DNA from: DATNBT01 sp964579765 | GTDB lineage: Bacteria > Acidobacteriota > Vicinamibacteria > Vicinamibacterales > CAVVIG01 | Reading direction: 5' to 3' | DNA length: 18,549 nucleotides | Assembly (NCBI GenBank): GCA_964579765.1 | Contig: CAZOIK010000015.1 | Coordinates: forward strand, 1 to 18,549 | Shown: positions 1 through 6,430 of the stretch, piece by piece | How the letters are laid out: each line of letters opens with the position of its first letter | Numbering within the stretch: position 1 is the stretch's first letter | Program-made: the position numbers and the translations under genes | Notes under the pieces: generated by a model | Seen by the model: only the letters and a program-made list of their open reading frames with translations | Databases searched by the model: none | What the model was told of the DNA's origin: nothing

Positions 1-1111
1 CGAGCCGCCGCAGCGCGCCGGCGATCTCGACCTGCGCCGCCGCGCGGGCGTCCTCGTGCTCGAGTCGCGCGCGAACGACGGCCTCGGCCGCCGCGCGCAG
101 CCCGGCGGCTTCCGCGCCGCCGGTGGACAGCGTCCAGCGCGCTTCAGCGCCGACGATCCACGACGAGGCGCGGGTGCCGATCTGCGTGCCGTCGGCTTCG
201 ACGCCGCCCTGCGCCGCGATCTGCGGGTACCAGGACGACCGTGCGCCGCGCCGGCCGGCGTCGGCGACGCGTTCGGCCGCGGCGGCACGCCGCAAGTCGG
301 GCCGGCGTGACTCGGCTTCGTCGAACAGCGTGCGCAGCGGAGCGGACTCGCGGACCCGCGCAGGATCGAGCGGCGGCAGCTCGACGTCGTACTCACGATC
401 GATGGCGGCGCCCGTAAGGCGGTTCAATTCAGCCTTGGCGACGTCCTCGTCGCCGGCGGCCTGAATCTGACGGCGGCGCGCGTCCGCGAGATGGACGGAC
501 ACCGCCAGCACGTCGGCGTCGCTCAGCGAGCCGGCATCGCGCCTGAGCGTGGCGCGCGTCAGGTCTTCCCGGGCCGCGGCGATCGCCGCATCGGCCGCGC
601 GCACCGCCGTTCTGGCCGTGAGCACGCGCCCGTACGCCTCGGTCACCGCCACGGCCACGTCTGCGGCCGCGTCGTCTGCCGTCAGCGACGCCATGTCGCG
701 CTCGAGCGCCGCCGACTCGACGGACGCGCTCGTGCGTCCGCCGTCGAAGACGATCTGTTCGAACGAGACGGCGCCGTGAAAGAACGCGGTCGGGTCGGGG
801 GAGTTGAGCGAGTCGATTGCGAAATTCGCCGCCGTGAACCGCCGCGACGCGAGCAGCGAGCTGAAGACGAAGACCGGCTGATCGCCGCGCTGCCACGACT
901 CGACGAACGAGATCTTCGGAAAGTACGCCGACCGCGCCGTCGTGACCTGCGCATCGGCTTCACGTACGCCTGTGCGCGCGGCCTGAAGCGATCGGTTCCG
1001 CGCCAGCGCCTCCTGCACCGCCCGCGGCAGCGTCAGCACGTCCTGCGCGCGGAGCGGCGTCGCCACGACGAGCACGAGCGTCAGGAGCGAACCTACGACC
1101 CGGAGCGTCAT
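1..1111 (-). CDS. TolC-family outer-membrane efflux protein, C-terminus cut by window edge
   Basis: The reading frame starts at the ATG at 1111 and stays open to base 1, so about 370 residues are visible and the C-terminus lies outside the window. It begins with a signal peptide (MTLRVVGSLL, then a hydrophobic run ending near PLRAQ, residue 23). TolC-type features follow: LTLPRAVQEALARNRSLQAA, then EADAQVTTARSAYFPKISFV, then long alanine- and arginine-rich helices ending in a coiled-coil-like stretch (EHEDARAAAQVEIAGALRRL). Such proteins form the outer-membrane and periplasmic channel of tripartite efflux pumps or type I secretion. Family members are usually about 420-470 residues, so perhaps 60-100 residues are missing. 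It is divergent from the sigma-factor gene with only about 45-70 bp between, so the sigma factor might control it. Its pump partners should lie beyond base 1. Confidence 0.88.
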   Translation of the reverse strand, partial: MTLRVVGSLLTLVLVVATPLRAQDVLTLPRAVQEALARNRSLQAARTGVREADAQVTTARSAYFPKISFVESWQRGDQPVFVFSSLLASRRFTAANFAIDSLNSPDPTAFFHGAVSFEQIVFDGGRTSASVESAALERDMASLTADDAAADVAVAVTEAYGRVLTARTAVRAADAAIAAAREDLTRATLRRDAGSLSDADVLAVSVHLADARRRQIQAAGDEDVAKAELNRLTGAAIDREYDVELPPLDPARVRESAPLRTLFDEAESRRPDLRRAAAAERVADAGRRGARSSWYPQIAAQGGVEADGTQIGTRASSWIVGAEARWTLSTGGAEAAGLRAAAEAVVRARLEHEDARAAAQVEIAGALRRL

Positions 1112-1154
1112 CGTTCCAGAGATGCAGGTCTGCAAGTTTGGTGACACCGATAGA

Positions 1155-1808
1155 ATGTCGGATATCCGGCAGCGCGCCCCTGTGACCAAATCTCGAAATC
1201 CGCATCTGTTGAAGAAGACCGGGGACGATCGACATGCCGCCGAGTACGCGGCGCTCGTGCGCCGCGCGGCGACGGGCGATCGCTCCGCGCTGGAGCGGCT
1301 GCTCGTGCGGGCGCAGGAAGTCGCGTTTCGTTTCAGCTTCCTCGTCTGCGGCCACGCGGAAGACGCCGAGGACGTGATGCAGGACGCGCTGCTCAAGACG
1401 TACGAACACGTCGGCCGGATCCGGCAGCCCGAGGCGTTCCGCACGTGGCTCTACTCGACGGTCCGCAACGCGTGCCTCATGAAGCGGCGGCGCCGCGCGG
1501 ACGAGCCGCGCCATCACGAGTCGATCGACGAGGGCACGCGATCGCGCGATGGCTCGCTGCAGCCGCTCGACGTCGCGGATCCCGCGCCCTTGCCGGACGA
1601 AGCGGCGATCAACGCGTGGCTCGGGCGACGTTTGCGCGTCGCCCTGGGCGCGCTGCCGGCCGGCTATCGCGTCATCGTGTTCCTGCGCGAGATGGAAGGG
1701 TTGTCAACCCGCGAAGTCGCGGCGGTGACCGGCCTGTCAGAGGCGAACGTCAAGGCGCGCCTGCACCGCGCGCGTCTGATGCTGCAGGAGCAGTTGGGGG
1801 ACGTATGA
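1155..1808 (+). CDS. ECF-like sigma-70 family RNA polymerase sigma factor
   Basis: The protein is 217 residues from the ATG at 1155. Region 2 spans roughly residues 45-110 (ALERLLVRAQEVAFRFSF, AEDAEDVMQDALLKTYEHV, EAFRTWLYSTVRNACLMKRR). Region 4 spans roughly 158-215 (LGALPAGYRVIVFLREMEGL, STREVAAVTGLSEANVKARL, HRARLMLQEQL). The two-domain layout without region 1 or 3 is that of group 4 (ECF) sigma factors, which direct RNA polymerase to stress or envelope regulons. The start is uncertain: in-frame alternatives are the ATG at 1122 and the GTG at 1182. A TAGAAT box overlaps the ATG at 1155, so if that box is a real -10 the true start is GTG 1182 (208 residues). The gene overlaps the next one by ATGA, indicating translational coupling to its presumed anti-sigma partner. 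Confidence 0.9.
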   Translation: MSDIRQRAPVTKSRNPHLLKKTGDDRHAAEYAALVRRAATGDRSALERLLVRAQEVAFRFSFLVCGHAEDAEDVMQDALLKTYEHVGRIRQPEAFRTWLYSTVRNACLMKRRRRADEPRHHESIDEGTRSRDGSLQPLDVADPAPLPDEAAINAWLGRRLRVALGALPAGYRVIVFLREMEGLSTREVAAVTGLSEANVKARLHRARLMLQEQLGDV

Positions 1809-2074
1809 CGCGCACGACAACGCCGACCTGCGCCGATGTCGCGCGACGCGTGTCCGCGTATCTCGACGGAGACCTGTCGCCGGCCACGTGCCGATCGCTC
1901 GATCGCCACTGCAAGACGTGCCCGCACTGCCAGCGTCTCGTGGCCGGCGTCCGGCGAACGCTCGGCCTCTGCCGTCAGGCCGGACGACGGCGTGTGCCGG
2001 CCGCAATCGGGCGGCGCGCCAGGCAGACGGTCCGGCGGTTGCTCAGGGCCGCGGCGTCTTCGCGACGGTCTTGA
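1805..2074 (+). CDS. Small soluble zinc-finger anti-sigma factor
   Basis: This 89-residue protein starts at an ATG that overlaps the sigma-factor stop (ATGA). Residues 9-46 carry the anti-sigma zinc-finger pattern: C9, then VSAYLDGDLSPATCRSLDRH, then C39 and C42. H35-x3-C39-x2-C42 is the metal-binding core, and C36 and H41 are extra potential ligands. The rest is short and very basic (RRRVPAAIGRRARQTVRRLL) with no membrane segment, so it would act as a soluble, redox- or metal-sensitive inhibitor of the adjacent sigma factor. Family knowledge supports that role; the pairing is inferred from the overlap. The 3' end runs 32 bp into the end of the convergent cytochrome gene. The Cys cluster could also serve a simple zinc-binding adaptor function. 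Confidence 0.8.
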   Translation: MTRTTTPTCADVARRVSAYLDGDLSPATCRSLDRHCKTCPHCQRLVAGVRRTLGLCRQAGRRRVPAAIGRRARQTVRRLLRAAASSRRS

Positions 2075-2633
2075 GCGCGGCCCCGGTGTCGGGCCGCGGA
2101 TCTCGCACAAATCCCATCCGGTTGGGCATTTTCACGCGCGGCAGCGTCGTCGCGTCGATCACGTCGGTCTGGCCGACGATGCCGTTCAGGTAGAGCAGAT
2201 AGGCCGTGACCGAGTAGACGTCGTCGGCCGGGAGCGTGCCCGGATGATCGAACGGCATCGCGCGGCGCACGTAGTCCCACAGCGTCGTGGCGTACGGCCA
2301 GTAGCTGCCGACTGTCTTGAGCGGCTTGGGCGAGGCCAGCGTGCCCTGGCCGCCGACGAGCACGTCTTGCGGGCCTTCGCGCGCGGTCGCACCGTGACAC
2401 GTCACGCAGCGATTGTCGAACACCTGCTTGCCGGCCTGCGCCGTGCCGCTGCCGGGCGGCAGGCCCGTGCCGTCGGGCAGGATGCTGATGTCGATCGCTT
2501 TGAGCTCGTCGGGGGTCGGCGTGCGGCCAAGGCCAAAGGTCGGCGACTGCGCGCGAATCGCGACGGGGCCGGCCACCACTGCGGCGGCCGCCAGCGCGAC
2601 GATCGCACGCGTCCACGTCTTACGCGTTGCCAT
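2043..2633 (-). CDS. SoxD-like single-haem c-type cytochrome (electron acceptor of the SoxC-like enzyme)
   Basis: The 196-residue exported cytochrome has a signal peptide ending near residue 29 (AGPVAIRAQ). The N-terminal block FGLGRTPTPDELKAIDISIL, followed by PDGTGLPPGSGTAQAG, is typical of SoxD and sulfite-dehydrogenase cytochromes. A CVTCH haem site is at residues 76-80, and Met126 (RRAMPF) is the probable sixth ligand. The protein should take electrons from the neighbouring molybdoenzyme in the periplasm and pass them to another cytochrome. The start overlaps the end of the soxC-like gene by 14 bp, so the two are translationally linked. Classical SoxD, as I recall it, is about twice as long with two haems, so this is a short form. 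It could equally be called a SorB-type subunit, though it is longer than usual for that. Confidence 0.85.
   Translation of the reverse strand: MATRKTWTRAIVALAAAAVVAGPVAIRAQSPTFGLGRTPTPDELKAIDISILPDGTGLPPGSGTAQAGKQVFDNRCVTCHGATAREGPQDVLVGGQGTLASPKPLKTVGSYWPYATTLWDYVRRAMPFDHPGTLPADDVYSVTAYLLYLNGIVGQTDVIDATTLPRVKMPNRMGFVRDPRPDTGAALKTVAKTPRP
2076..2098. terminator. GC-rich perfect hairpin between convergent gene ends
   Basis: The 8-bp arms CGCGGCCC (2076-2083) and GGGCCGCG (2091-2098) are perfect inverted repeats with a 7-nt loop. The hairpin starts one base after the anti-sigma stop codon (2074) and lies inside the last codons of the opposing cytochrome gene. No T-tract follows, so it is at best a weak or factor-assisted terminator for the sigma operon. 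It may also be a coincidence of high GC. Confidence 0.35.
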
Positions 2634-3825
2634 TCGTGATCGTGCCGTCGGCCGCGACCGTCCAGCGCTGAATCGCGTTGTTGTGGTAGTTGGAGTTCAC
2701 GCCGCGCACGGCGACGAGATCCGCGCGCGTCGGCTGGACGTAGCCGGTCTCGTCCACGGCGCGCGACGCGAGCACCGCCGGACGCCCGTCCCACCGCCAC
2801 GACCACGTGAAGCGCGTGTGCGCGACCGGCAGCACCGGCTCCTGCAGATCGGCGCGCGTCCACGTGGTGCCGCCGTCGAGCGTGATCTCGACGCGCGCGA
2901 TGGCGCCGCGTCCCGACCACGCGAGCCCCGTCAGTTCGTAGACGCCGGGCCCGGGCAGGCGATCGCCGCCCGACGGCCGCGTGATGAGCGACTTGGCGTC
3001 CATGTCGAACGTGAACTGGCGCGCGGTGCCGTCGCCGAGCAGATCCGTGTACTTCGACGTCTCCCACCGCGTCATCGCCGGCTGGTCGAGCACTTTGATC
3101 CGCCGCAGCCACTTCACGTTCATGTTGCCTTCGAAGCCCGGCAGCAGCAGCCGCAGCGGGTAGCCCTGCTCGGGACGGATGGCTTCGCCGTTCTGCGCGT
3201 ACGCGACGACCGCGTCGCGCATCGCTTTCTCCATCGGCACGCTGCGCGAGAGCCGGCACGCGTCGGCGCCCTCGGCGAGGAGCCAGGTGCCCGCCGGCTG
3301 CACGCCGCATTCGTGCAGCAGAATCGAGAGCGGCACGCCGGTCCACTCGCTGCAGCTCGTCAACCCGTGTGCGCGCTGCACCGTGGGCTCGTTCGCGCCT
3401 TTCCATTCGCTGCCGCTGTTGCCCGAGCACTCGAGGAAGTGAATCCGCGAAATCGACGGCAGCCGCTTGAGGTCGTCCACCGTGAACACGAGCGCTCGAT
3501 CGACGAGGCCGTGAATGGTCAGCGTGTGCGTCGCCGGATCGATGTCCGGGACGCCGGAATGATGCCGCTCGAAGTGGAGCGAGGAGGGCGTGATGATGCC
3601 GTAGGTGTCGTGCAGCGGCGTCCGGCTCGACGTCTCTTCCATCGGCGGTGTCGTCGTGTTCCGGAGGAACCGCTTCGCCTTTTCGAACCGCGAGCGCGCG
3701 CCGTATTCACGGACCGGCGCGCCGATCGCGCTCGGCGGCGGCGCGGGCGGCGCTTTCCTGCATGCCGCAATCGCCGCCGTGAGCGCCGAACCGGCGCTGA
3801 GAAACCAGCGACGGGAATGCCTCAC
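2620..3825 (-). CDS. soxC: SoxC-like sulfite/sulfane dehydrogenase, molybdopterin subunit, Tat-exported
   Basis: The 401-residue protein has a twin-arginine signal (HSRRWFLSAG) at the N-terminus and Cys22 after AAIAA, which could be a lipoprotein site. The region around residues 84-96 (HFERHHSGVPDID) and the motif HFLECSGNSGSEW (residues 129-141) belong to the sulfite-oxidase/SoxC fold; Cys133 is the expected molybdenum ligand. Later signatures include GVPLSILLHECG, EQGYPLRLLLPGFEGN, VKWLRRIKV and a C-terminal dimerisation-type domain (TGLAWSGRGAIARVEITLDG). The enzyme oxidises sulfite or carrier-bound sulfane sulfur in the periplasm. The start is a GTG overlapping the upstream stop (GTGA). 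The cytochrome gene follows with an overlap. SoxC versus SorA identity cannot be settled without alignment. Confidence 0.9.
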   Translation of the reverse strand: MRHSRRWFLSAGSALTAAIAACRKAPPAPPPSAIGAPVREYGARSRFEKAKRFLRNTTTPPMEETSSRTPLHDTYGIITPSSLHFERHHSGVPDIDPATHTLTIHGLVDRALVFTVDDLKRLPSISRIHFLECSGNSGSEWKGANEPTVQRAHGLTSCSEWTGVPLSILLHECGVQPAGTWLLAEGADACRLSRSVPMEKAMRDAVVAYAQNGEAIRPEQGYPLRLLLPGFEGNMNVKWLRRIKVLDQPAMTRWETSKYTDLLGDGTARQFTFDMDAKSLITRPSGGDRLPGPGVYELTGLAWSGRGAIARVEITLDGGTTWTRADLQEPVLPVAHTRFTWSWRWDGRPAVLASRAVDETGYVQPTRADLVAVRGVNSNYHNNAIQRWTVAADGTITNGNA

Positions 3826-4355
3826 CGCTTCGCGTGGTCGAGGGCGAAGGTCTTGAGCGAGGGCTTCGTCAGGCCGAGCGCTTCGGCTTCAGTCGTCGCC
3901 TGCGCCACGTCCCACTTGTCCACGACGATGCGCTTGATCAGCCAGAGCGCGGCCGCGCGGTTCGCGCTCGCGCAGTGGATGAACGCCGGCTGGTTCGCCT
4001 TGTCGGTGACGGCCTTCAGGAAGTTGTCCACGAGCATCGGATCGGGCGCCGCTTCGTTGAACGGGATGTGGACGAAGTTGAGCCCGGCGGCTTTCGCGGC
4101 CGCCTCCTCGGCCTCGATGTTCGCGTTCGGTTCGGTCGAGAGGCGGAGGTTGATGACCGAGTTGTAGCCCATCTTCTTCACTTCGGCGAGCGCCTCCGGC
4201 TTGGTCGCGCCGGCGCAGGCGACGGTCGTCTCGACTTTCGAGAAGTTGATGATGCCGGGCACGGACGCCTTCGTGACCGCGGGCGCCTGTGCGCTCGCGA
4301 CACCGGCGACGAGCACGACTGCGGCCGCAACGGCCGTGGTTCGCAATGTGCGCAT
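3822..4355 (-). CDS. Exported DUF442/BLH-type cysteine-loop protein (phosphatase- or rhodanese-like)
   Basis: The 177-residue protein has a cleavable signal peptide (hydrophobic residues 8-20, cleavage near ASAQA). The fold is that of DUF442 (beta-lactamase-hydrolase-like, dual-specificity-phosphatase-like) proteins: VPGIINFSKVETTVACAGA, EVKKMGYNSVINLRL, and a catalytic loop AFIHCASANRAAALWLI with Cys128 and Arg133 in a CX4R spacing. DUF442 domains are known as fusions to persulfide dioxygenase in sulfide-oxidation operons, where the cysteine loop is thought to act like a rhodanese. Here it sits between a DsrE-like gene and soxC with a stop/start overlap, so a periplasmic sulfur-transfer role is my inference. 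A protein phosphatase is the alternative. Cys47 (VACAG) is a second cysteine that could form a resolving disulfide. Confidence 0.8.
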   Translation of the reverse strand: MRTLRTTAVAAAVVLVAGVASAQAPAVTKASVPGIINFSKVETTVACAGATKPEALAEVKKMGYNSVINLRLSTEPNANIEAEEAAAKAAGLNFVHIPFNEAAPDPMLVDNFLKAVTDKANQPAFIHCASANRAAALWLIKRIVVDKWDVAQATTEAEALGLTKPSLKTFALDHAKR

Positions 4356-4364
4356 CTTCGACTC

Positions 4365-5048
4365 CTAAACGGCCGTGGCCAGCGTGTATCCGTGCTCCTG
4401 CGCGCGGTTGACGGCGACGATGCCGGCCGGGACCATGTGCGCGTTGGAGACGAGGTTCTCGACGATTTCCTTGTACACGGCGTCGGCCGTGCTGCCGCTG
4501 CCTTGCGCCATCATGCCGGCGAAGAAGTGCGTCGCCATGTCGCAGACCGCGAAGTGGACGCCGCGCGTCAGGACGGCGGGAATCGTCGTGCCCATGTTGG
4601 GGAGATCGTCGTAGCCGGTCGCCGCGTAGAGGTTCATCGTCGGCCGCGCCTTCGTCTTCGGGTCGTCGAGGACGGCCATCGGCGGCATCAGCTTGCCGTA
4701 CTTCGCCCACATCGCGTCGTTGTAGGCGAAGGGCGTGGAGAAGTGGCGCGCGATGATGACGACCGCGGCGTCCGAGTCGTTCAGGCCGTAGCCGCTCTTG
4801 TTGGCCGTCAGGTAGTTGTTCGCGTACGCGAGCGCCGCGCCGAATCCGGCGGGCGACGTCGTGTCGAACACGAAGCGGTGCTTGCCGGGAATCTTGTCCA
4901 TCCAGTCGTCCTGCGAATGACGCGCGGGACGGAAATTCGTGGACGCGGACTGCGCGGTCGCCAGGGACGTCCCCGCGGCGAGCGCTCCGCCGGCCACGGT
5001 CACGCCGGCGCCCAGCCGGGTCAGAAACGAACGACGGTCGCTGCTCAT
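4365..5048 (-). CDS. Tat-exported DsrE-family protein
   Basis: From the ATG at 5048 the protein has 227 residues. It opens with a twin-arginine signal (SSDRRSFLTRLGAGV, then an alanine/glycine-rich hydrophobic stretch, cleavage near ATAQS, residue 34). The mature part looks like the DsrE/DsrF-type alpha/beta sulfur-relay fold: HRFVFDTTSPAGFGAALAYA, DAAVVIIARHFSTPFAYND, RGVHFAVCDMATHFFAG, then AHMVPAGIVAVNRAQEHGYT. Cys169 is the only cysteine, in the position where family members carry the persulfide cysteine. DsrE proteins are normally cytoplasmic carriers, so export is notable. A GTG at 5054 is in frame, but GAGAGG lies 5 nt before ATG 5048, which decides the start. It is the first gene of the sulfur operon, about 10 bp before the DUF442 gene. 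Confidence 0.78.
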   Translation of the reverse strand: MSSDRRSFLTRLGAGVTVAGGALAAGTSLATAQSASTNFRPARHSQDDWMDKIPGKHRFVFDTTSPAGFGAALAYANNYLTANKSGYGLNDSDAAVVIIARHFSTPFAYNDAMWAKYGKLMPPMAVLDDPKTKARPTMNLYAATGYDDLPNMGTTIPAVLTRGVHFAVCDMATHFFAGMMAQGSGSTADAVYKEIVENLVSNAHMVPAGIVAVNRAQEHGYTLATAV

Positions 5049-5053
5049 ATCCA

Positions 5054-5059
5054 CCTCTC
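5054..5059 (-). promoter_or_regulatory. Ribosome binding site fixing the DsrE-like start
   Basis: On the minus strand GAGAGG occupies 5059 to 5054, five bases before the ATG at 5048. An upstream in-frame GTG at 5054 would overlap this Shine-Dalgarno, so the ATG is preferred. Confidence 0.5.
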
Positions 5060-5083
5060 GCGCCAGAATGGTAGCACTCGCGT

Positions 5084-5089
5084 TAGACT
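5084..5089 (+). promoter_or_regulatory. Possible -10 box of tsdA in the 48-bp divergent intergenic region
   Basis: TAGACT ends seven bases before the tsdA ATG, so a transcript started at the usual distance would have almost no 5' leader. No convincing -35 box was found. The whole space between tsdA and the DsrE-like operon is only 48 bp, so both directions must share control sequences. Confidence 0.3.
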
Positions 5090-5096
5090 ACGCCAC

Positions 5097-6071
5097 ATGA
5101 TTCGTCGGCGCTCCGGCCTCGCGCTTTTCCTCCTGGCGGCCCTGGCGACGTCGATGGCGGCGTGCCAGCGGACGCCGCACAAGAAGACCTCCAACGGCGT
5201 GCCGCTCCTTGCCGACGCGCTGATTCCCGCGTCCACGACGATGGTCACGGCGTGGGACATCCCGGAAAACCCGTTAACGGATCCGTCACTCGGCGACTCG
5301 CGGCTGTCGAAGGAAATCCGCTGGGGATACAAGCTGTTCACCAACACGCCGGTCGAGGCCAAATCGTTCGTGCCGGGCAAGATGACCTGCGCCAACTGCC
5401 ATCTCAACGCCGGCCAGCGCGAGCGCTCGCTGCCGCTCGTCGCGGTCGCGGCGATGTTCCCTGAATACAACCGCCGGTCGAGCCGCCTCTTCAGCCTCCC
5501 CGACCGCATCGTCGATTGCTTCTGGCGGAGTGAGAACGCGACGGGCGCCGTCGATGCCGCCGCCAACGATCAGCGCGCGGCCGAGACTCTGCCGTCGCCG
5601 ACGTCGAAAGAGGTGCTGGCGATTGCGGCCTACCTCACGTGGCTGGCCAAGGGATCGCCGGTCGGGAAGAACCCGGCGTGGCGCGGCAAGAACGCGATCG
5701 ACCCGAAAGCGCTGATTCCGGTCGCGAAGCTCGACCGGCAGAAAGGCGAGGCGATCTTCATGGATCGCTGCATCTCGTGCCACGGCCAGGACGGCCAGGG
5801 CGTCTACATCGGCGACAAGAAACCCGGTCCGCTGTGGGGCCCCGACTCGTGGAACGACGGCGCCGGCGCGGCGCGTGTCTACACGCTGGCCGGCATCATC
5901 CGGTACGCAATGCCGTACCTCAATCCCGGCAGCCTGACCGACGAGGAAGCGCAAGACGTCGCCGCGTTCATCACGTCGAAGCCGCGTCCGTCGTTTCCGT
6001 ACAAAGCCACGGACTACCAGACCGACAAGCTGCCGTCCGACGCGGTGTACTACCCGAAGCGATCGTCGTAA
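5097..6071 (+). CDS. tsdA: TsdA-like dihaem c-type cytochrome (thiosulfate dehydrogenase family), probable lipoprotein
   Basis: The protein has 324 residues. A signal sequence ends in LATSMAAC, and Cys23 is a likely lipidation site. Haem 1 is at CANCH (98-102), followed by LNAGQRERSLPLVAVAAMFP and then LPDRIVDCFWRSEN; Cys141 lies 39 residues after the haem histidine. In the TsdA family a cysteine in this RI-x-x-CF-x-R context is the distal ligand of the active-site haem. Haem 2 is at CISCH (225-229), with Met272 (RYAMPYLNPG) as probable ligand. TsdA couples two thiosulfates to tetrathionate, or the reverse, in the periplasm. The gene is divergent from the DsrE/DUF442/soxC operon. The residue before Met272 is Ala rather than the Lys I recall in well-studied TsdA, so haem-2 potential may differ. 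Other dihaem cytochromes of this fold remain possible. Confidence 0.82.
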   Translation: MIRRRSGLALFLLAALATSMAACQRTPHKKTSNGVPLLADALIPASTTMVTAWDIPENPLTDPSLGDSRLSKEIRWGYKLFTNTPVEAKSFVPGKMTCANCHLNAGQRERSLPLVAVAAMFPEYNRRSSRLFSLPDRIVDCFWRSENATGAVDAAANDQRAAETLPSPTSKEVLAIAAYLTWLAKGSPVGKNPAWRGKNAIDPKALIPVAKLDRQKGEAIFMDRCISCHGQDGQGVYIGDKKPGPLWGPDSWNDGAGAARVYTLAGIIRYAMPYLNPGSLTDEEAQDVAAFITSKPRPSFPYKATDYQTDKLPSDAVYYPKRSS

Positions 6072-6079
6072 TTCGCCTC

Positions 6080-6125
6080 GTAGTGTCCGCCCTCAGGCGG
6101 ACGTCCGGCGAAAGCCGGACACTAC
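6080..6125. repeat. Compound palindrome with two tandem hairpins between convergent tsdA and DUF1634 genes
   Basis: The outer arms GTAGTGTCCG (6080-6089) and CGGACACTAC (6116-6125) are perfect 10-bp inverted repeats. Inside, GTCCGCC-CTCA-GGCGGAC (6085-6102) and GTCCGGC-GAAA-GCCGGAC (6103-6120) form two adjacent 7-bp hairpins, the second with a GAAA loop. The element can fold either as one long outer stem or as twin hairpins, and it reads on both strands. It begins nine bases after the tsdA stop, and its right end supplies the TAG stop of the DUF1634 gene. It may act as a two-way transcription terminator or be a REP-like mobile palindrome; related copies lie at 7274, 14767 and 17145. Confidence 0.75.
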
Positions 6126-6430
6126 GTACGGCCGCGGATCGCCGCGATCAGGCTCGCGACGAGCTCGGCGAGCACAATCGTCGTCAAGACGACGAAAAGC
6201 CAGTCGCGGCGGCGCGCATACCCGATTGTGGACATCGCCACCCGCGCGACCGGCGTCGCGATCAGCAGGACGACGCCGGCGTTGAGCAGCACCCGGGCGA
6301 GCGTACCGGTGCCCTCGAGAAACGCGGTCGCCAGCCCGGCGGCCAGGGCGATCGAGCTGACCGTCACGCCAATCCGCAGCACGCGGCCGAGCGTCAGTTC
6401 GAGTTCCTCGATCGACTGCCGATCGCTCAT
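6122..6430 (-). CDS. DUF1634 membrane protein
   Basis: This 102-residue protein matches my knowledge of DUF1634: a short acidic N-terminus (SIEELELTLGRVLRIGVTVS), then hydrophobic helices at roughly residues 20-40, 45-65 (ARVLLNAGVVLLIATPVARV) and 76-97 (DWLFVVLTTIVLAELVASLI), with the conserved TPVARVAMS and RRRDWLF. DUF1634 genes are commonly found right after TauE/SafE permease genes, as here, where the start overlaps the tauE stop (ATGA). It is probably an accessory subunit of that transporter; the molecular role is not established. The stop codon lies within the right arm of the 6080-6125 palindrome. Confidence 0.85.
   Translation of the reverse strand: MSDRQSIEELELTLGRVLRIGVTVSSIALAAGLATAFLEGTGTLARVLLNAGVVLLIATPVARVAMSTIGYARRRDWLFVVLTTIVLAELVASLIAAIRGRT

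Noticed and set aside
1140..1148. GGTGACACC palindrome between tolC and the sigma gene as an operator
   Set aside because: Nine bases with 4-bp arms is expected by chance and no second copy was seen nearby.
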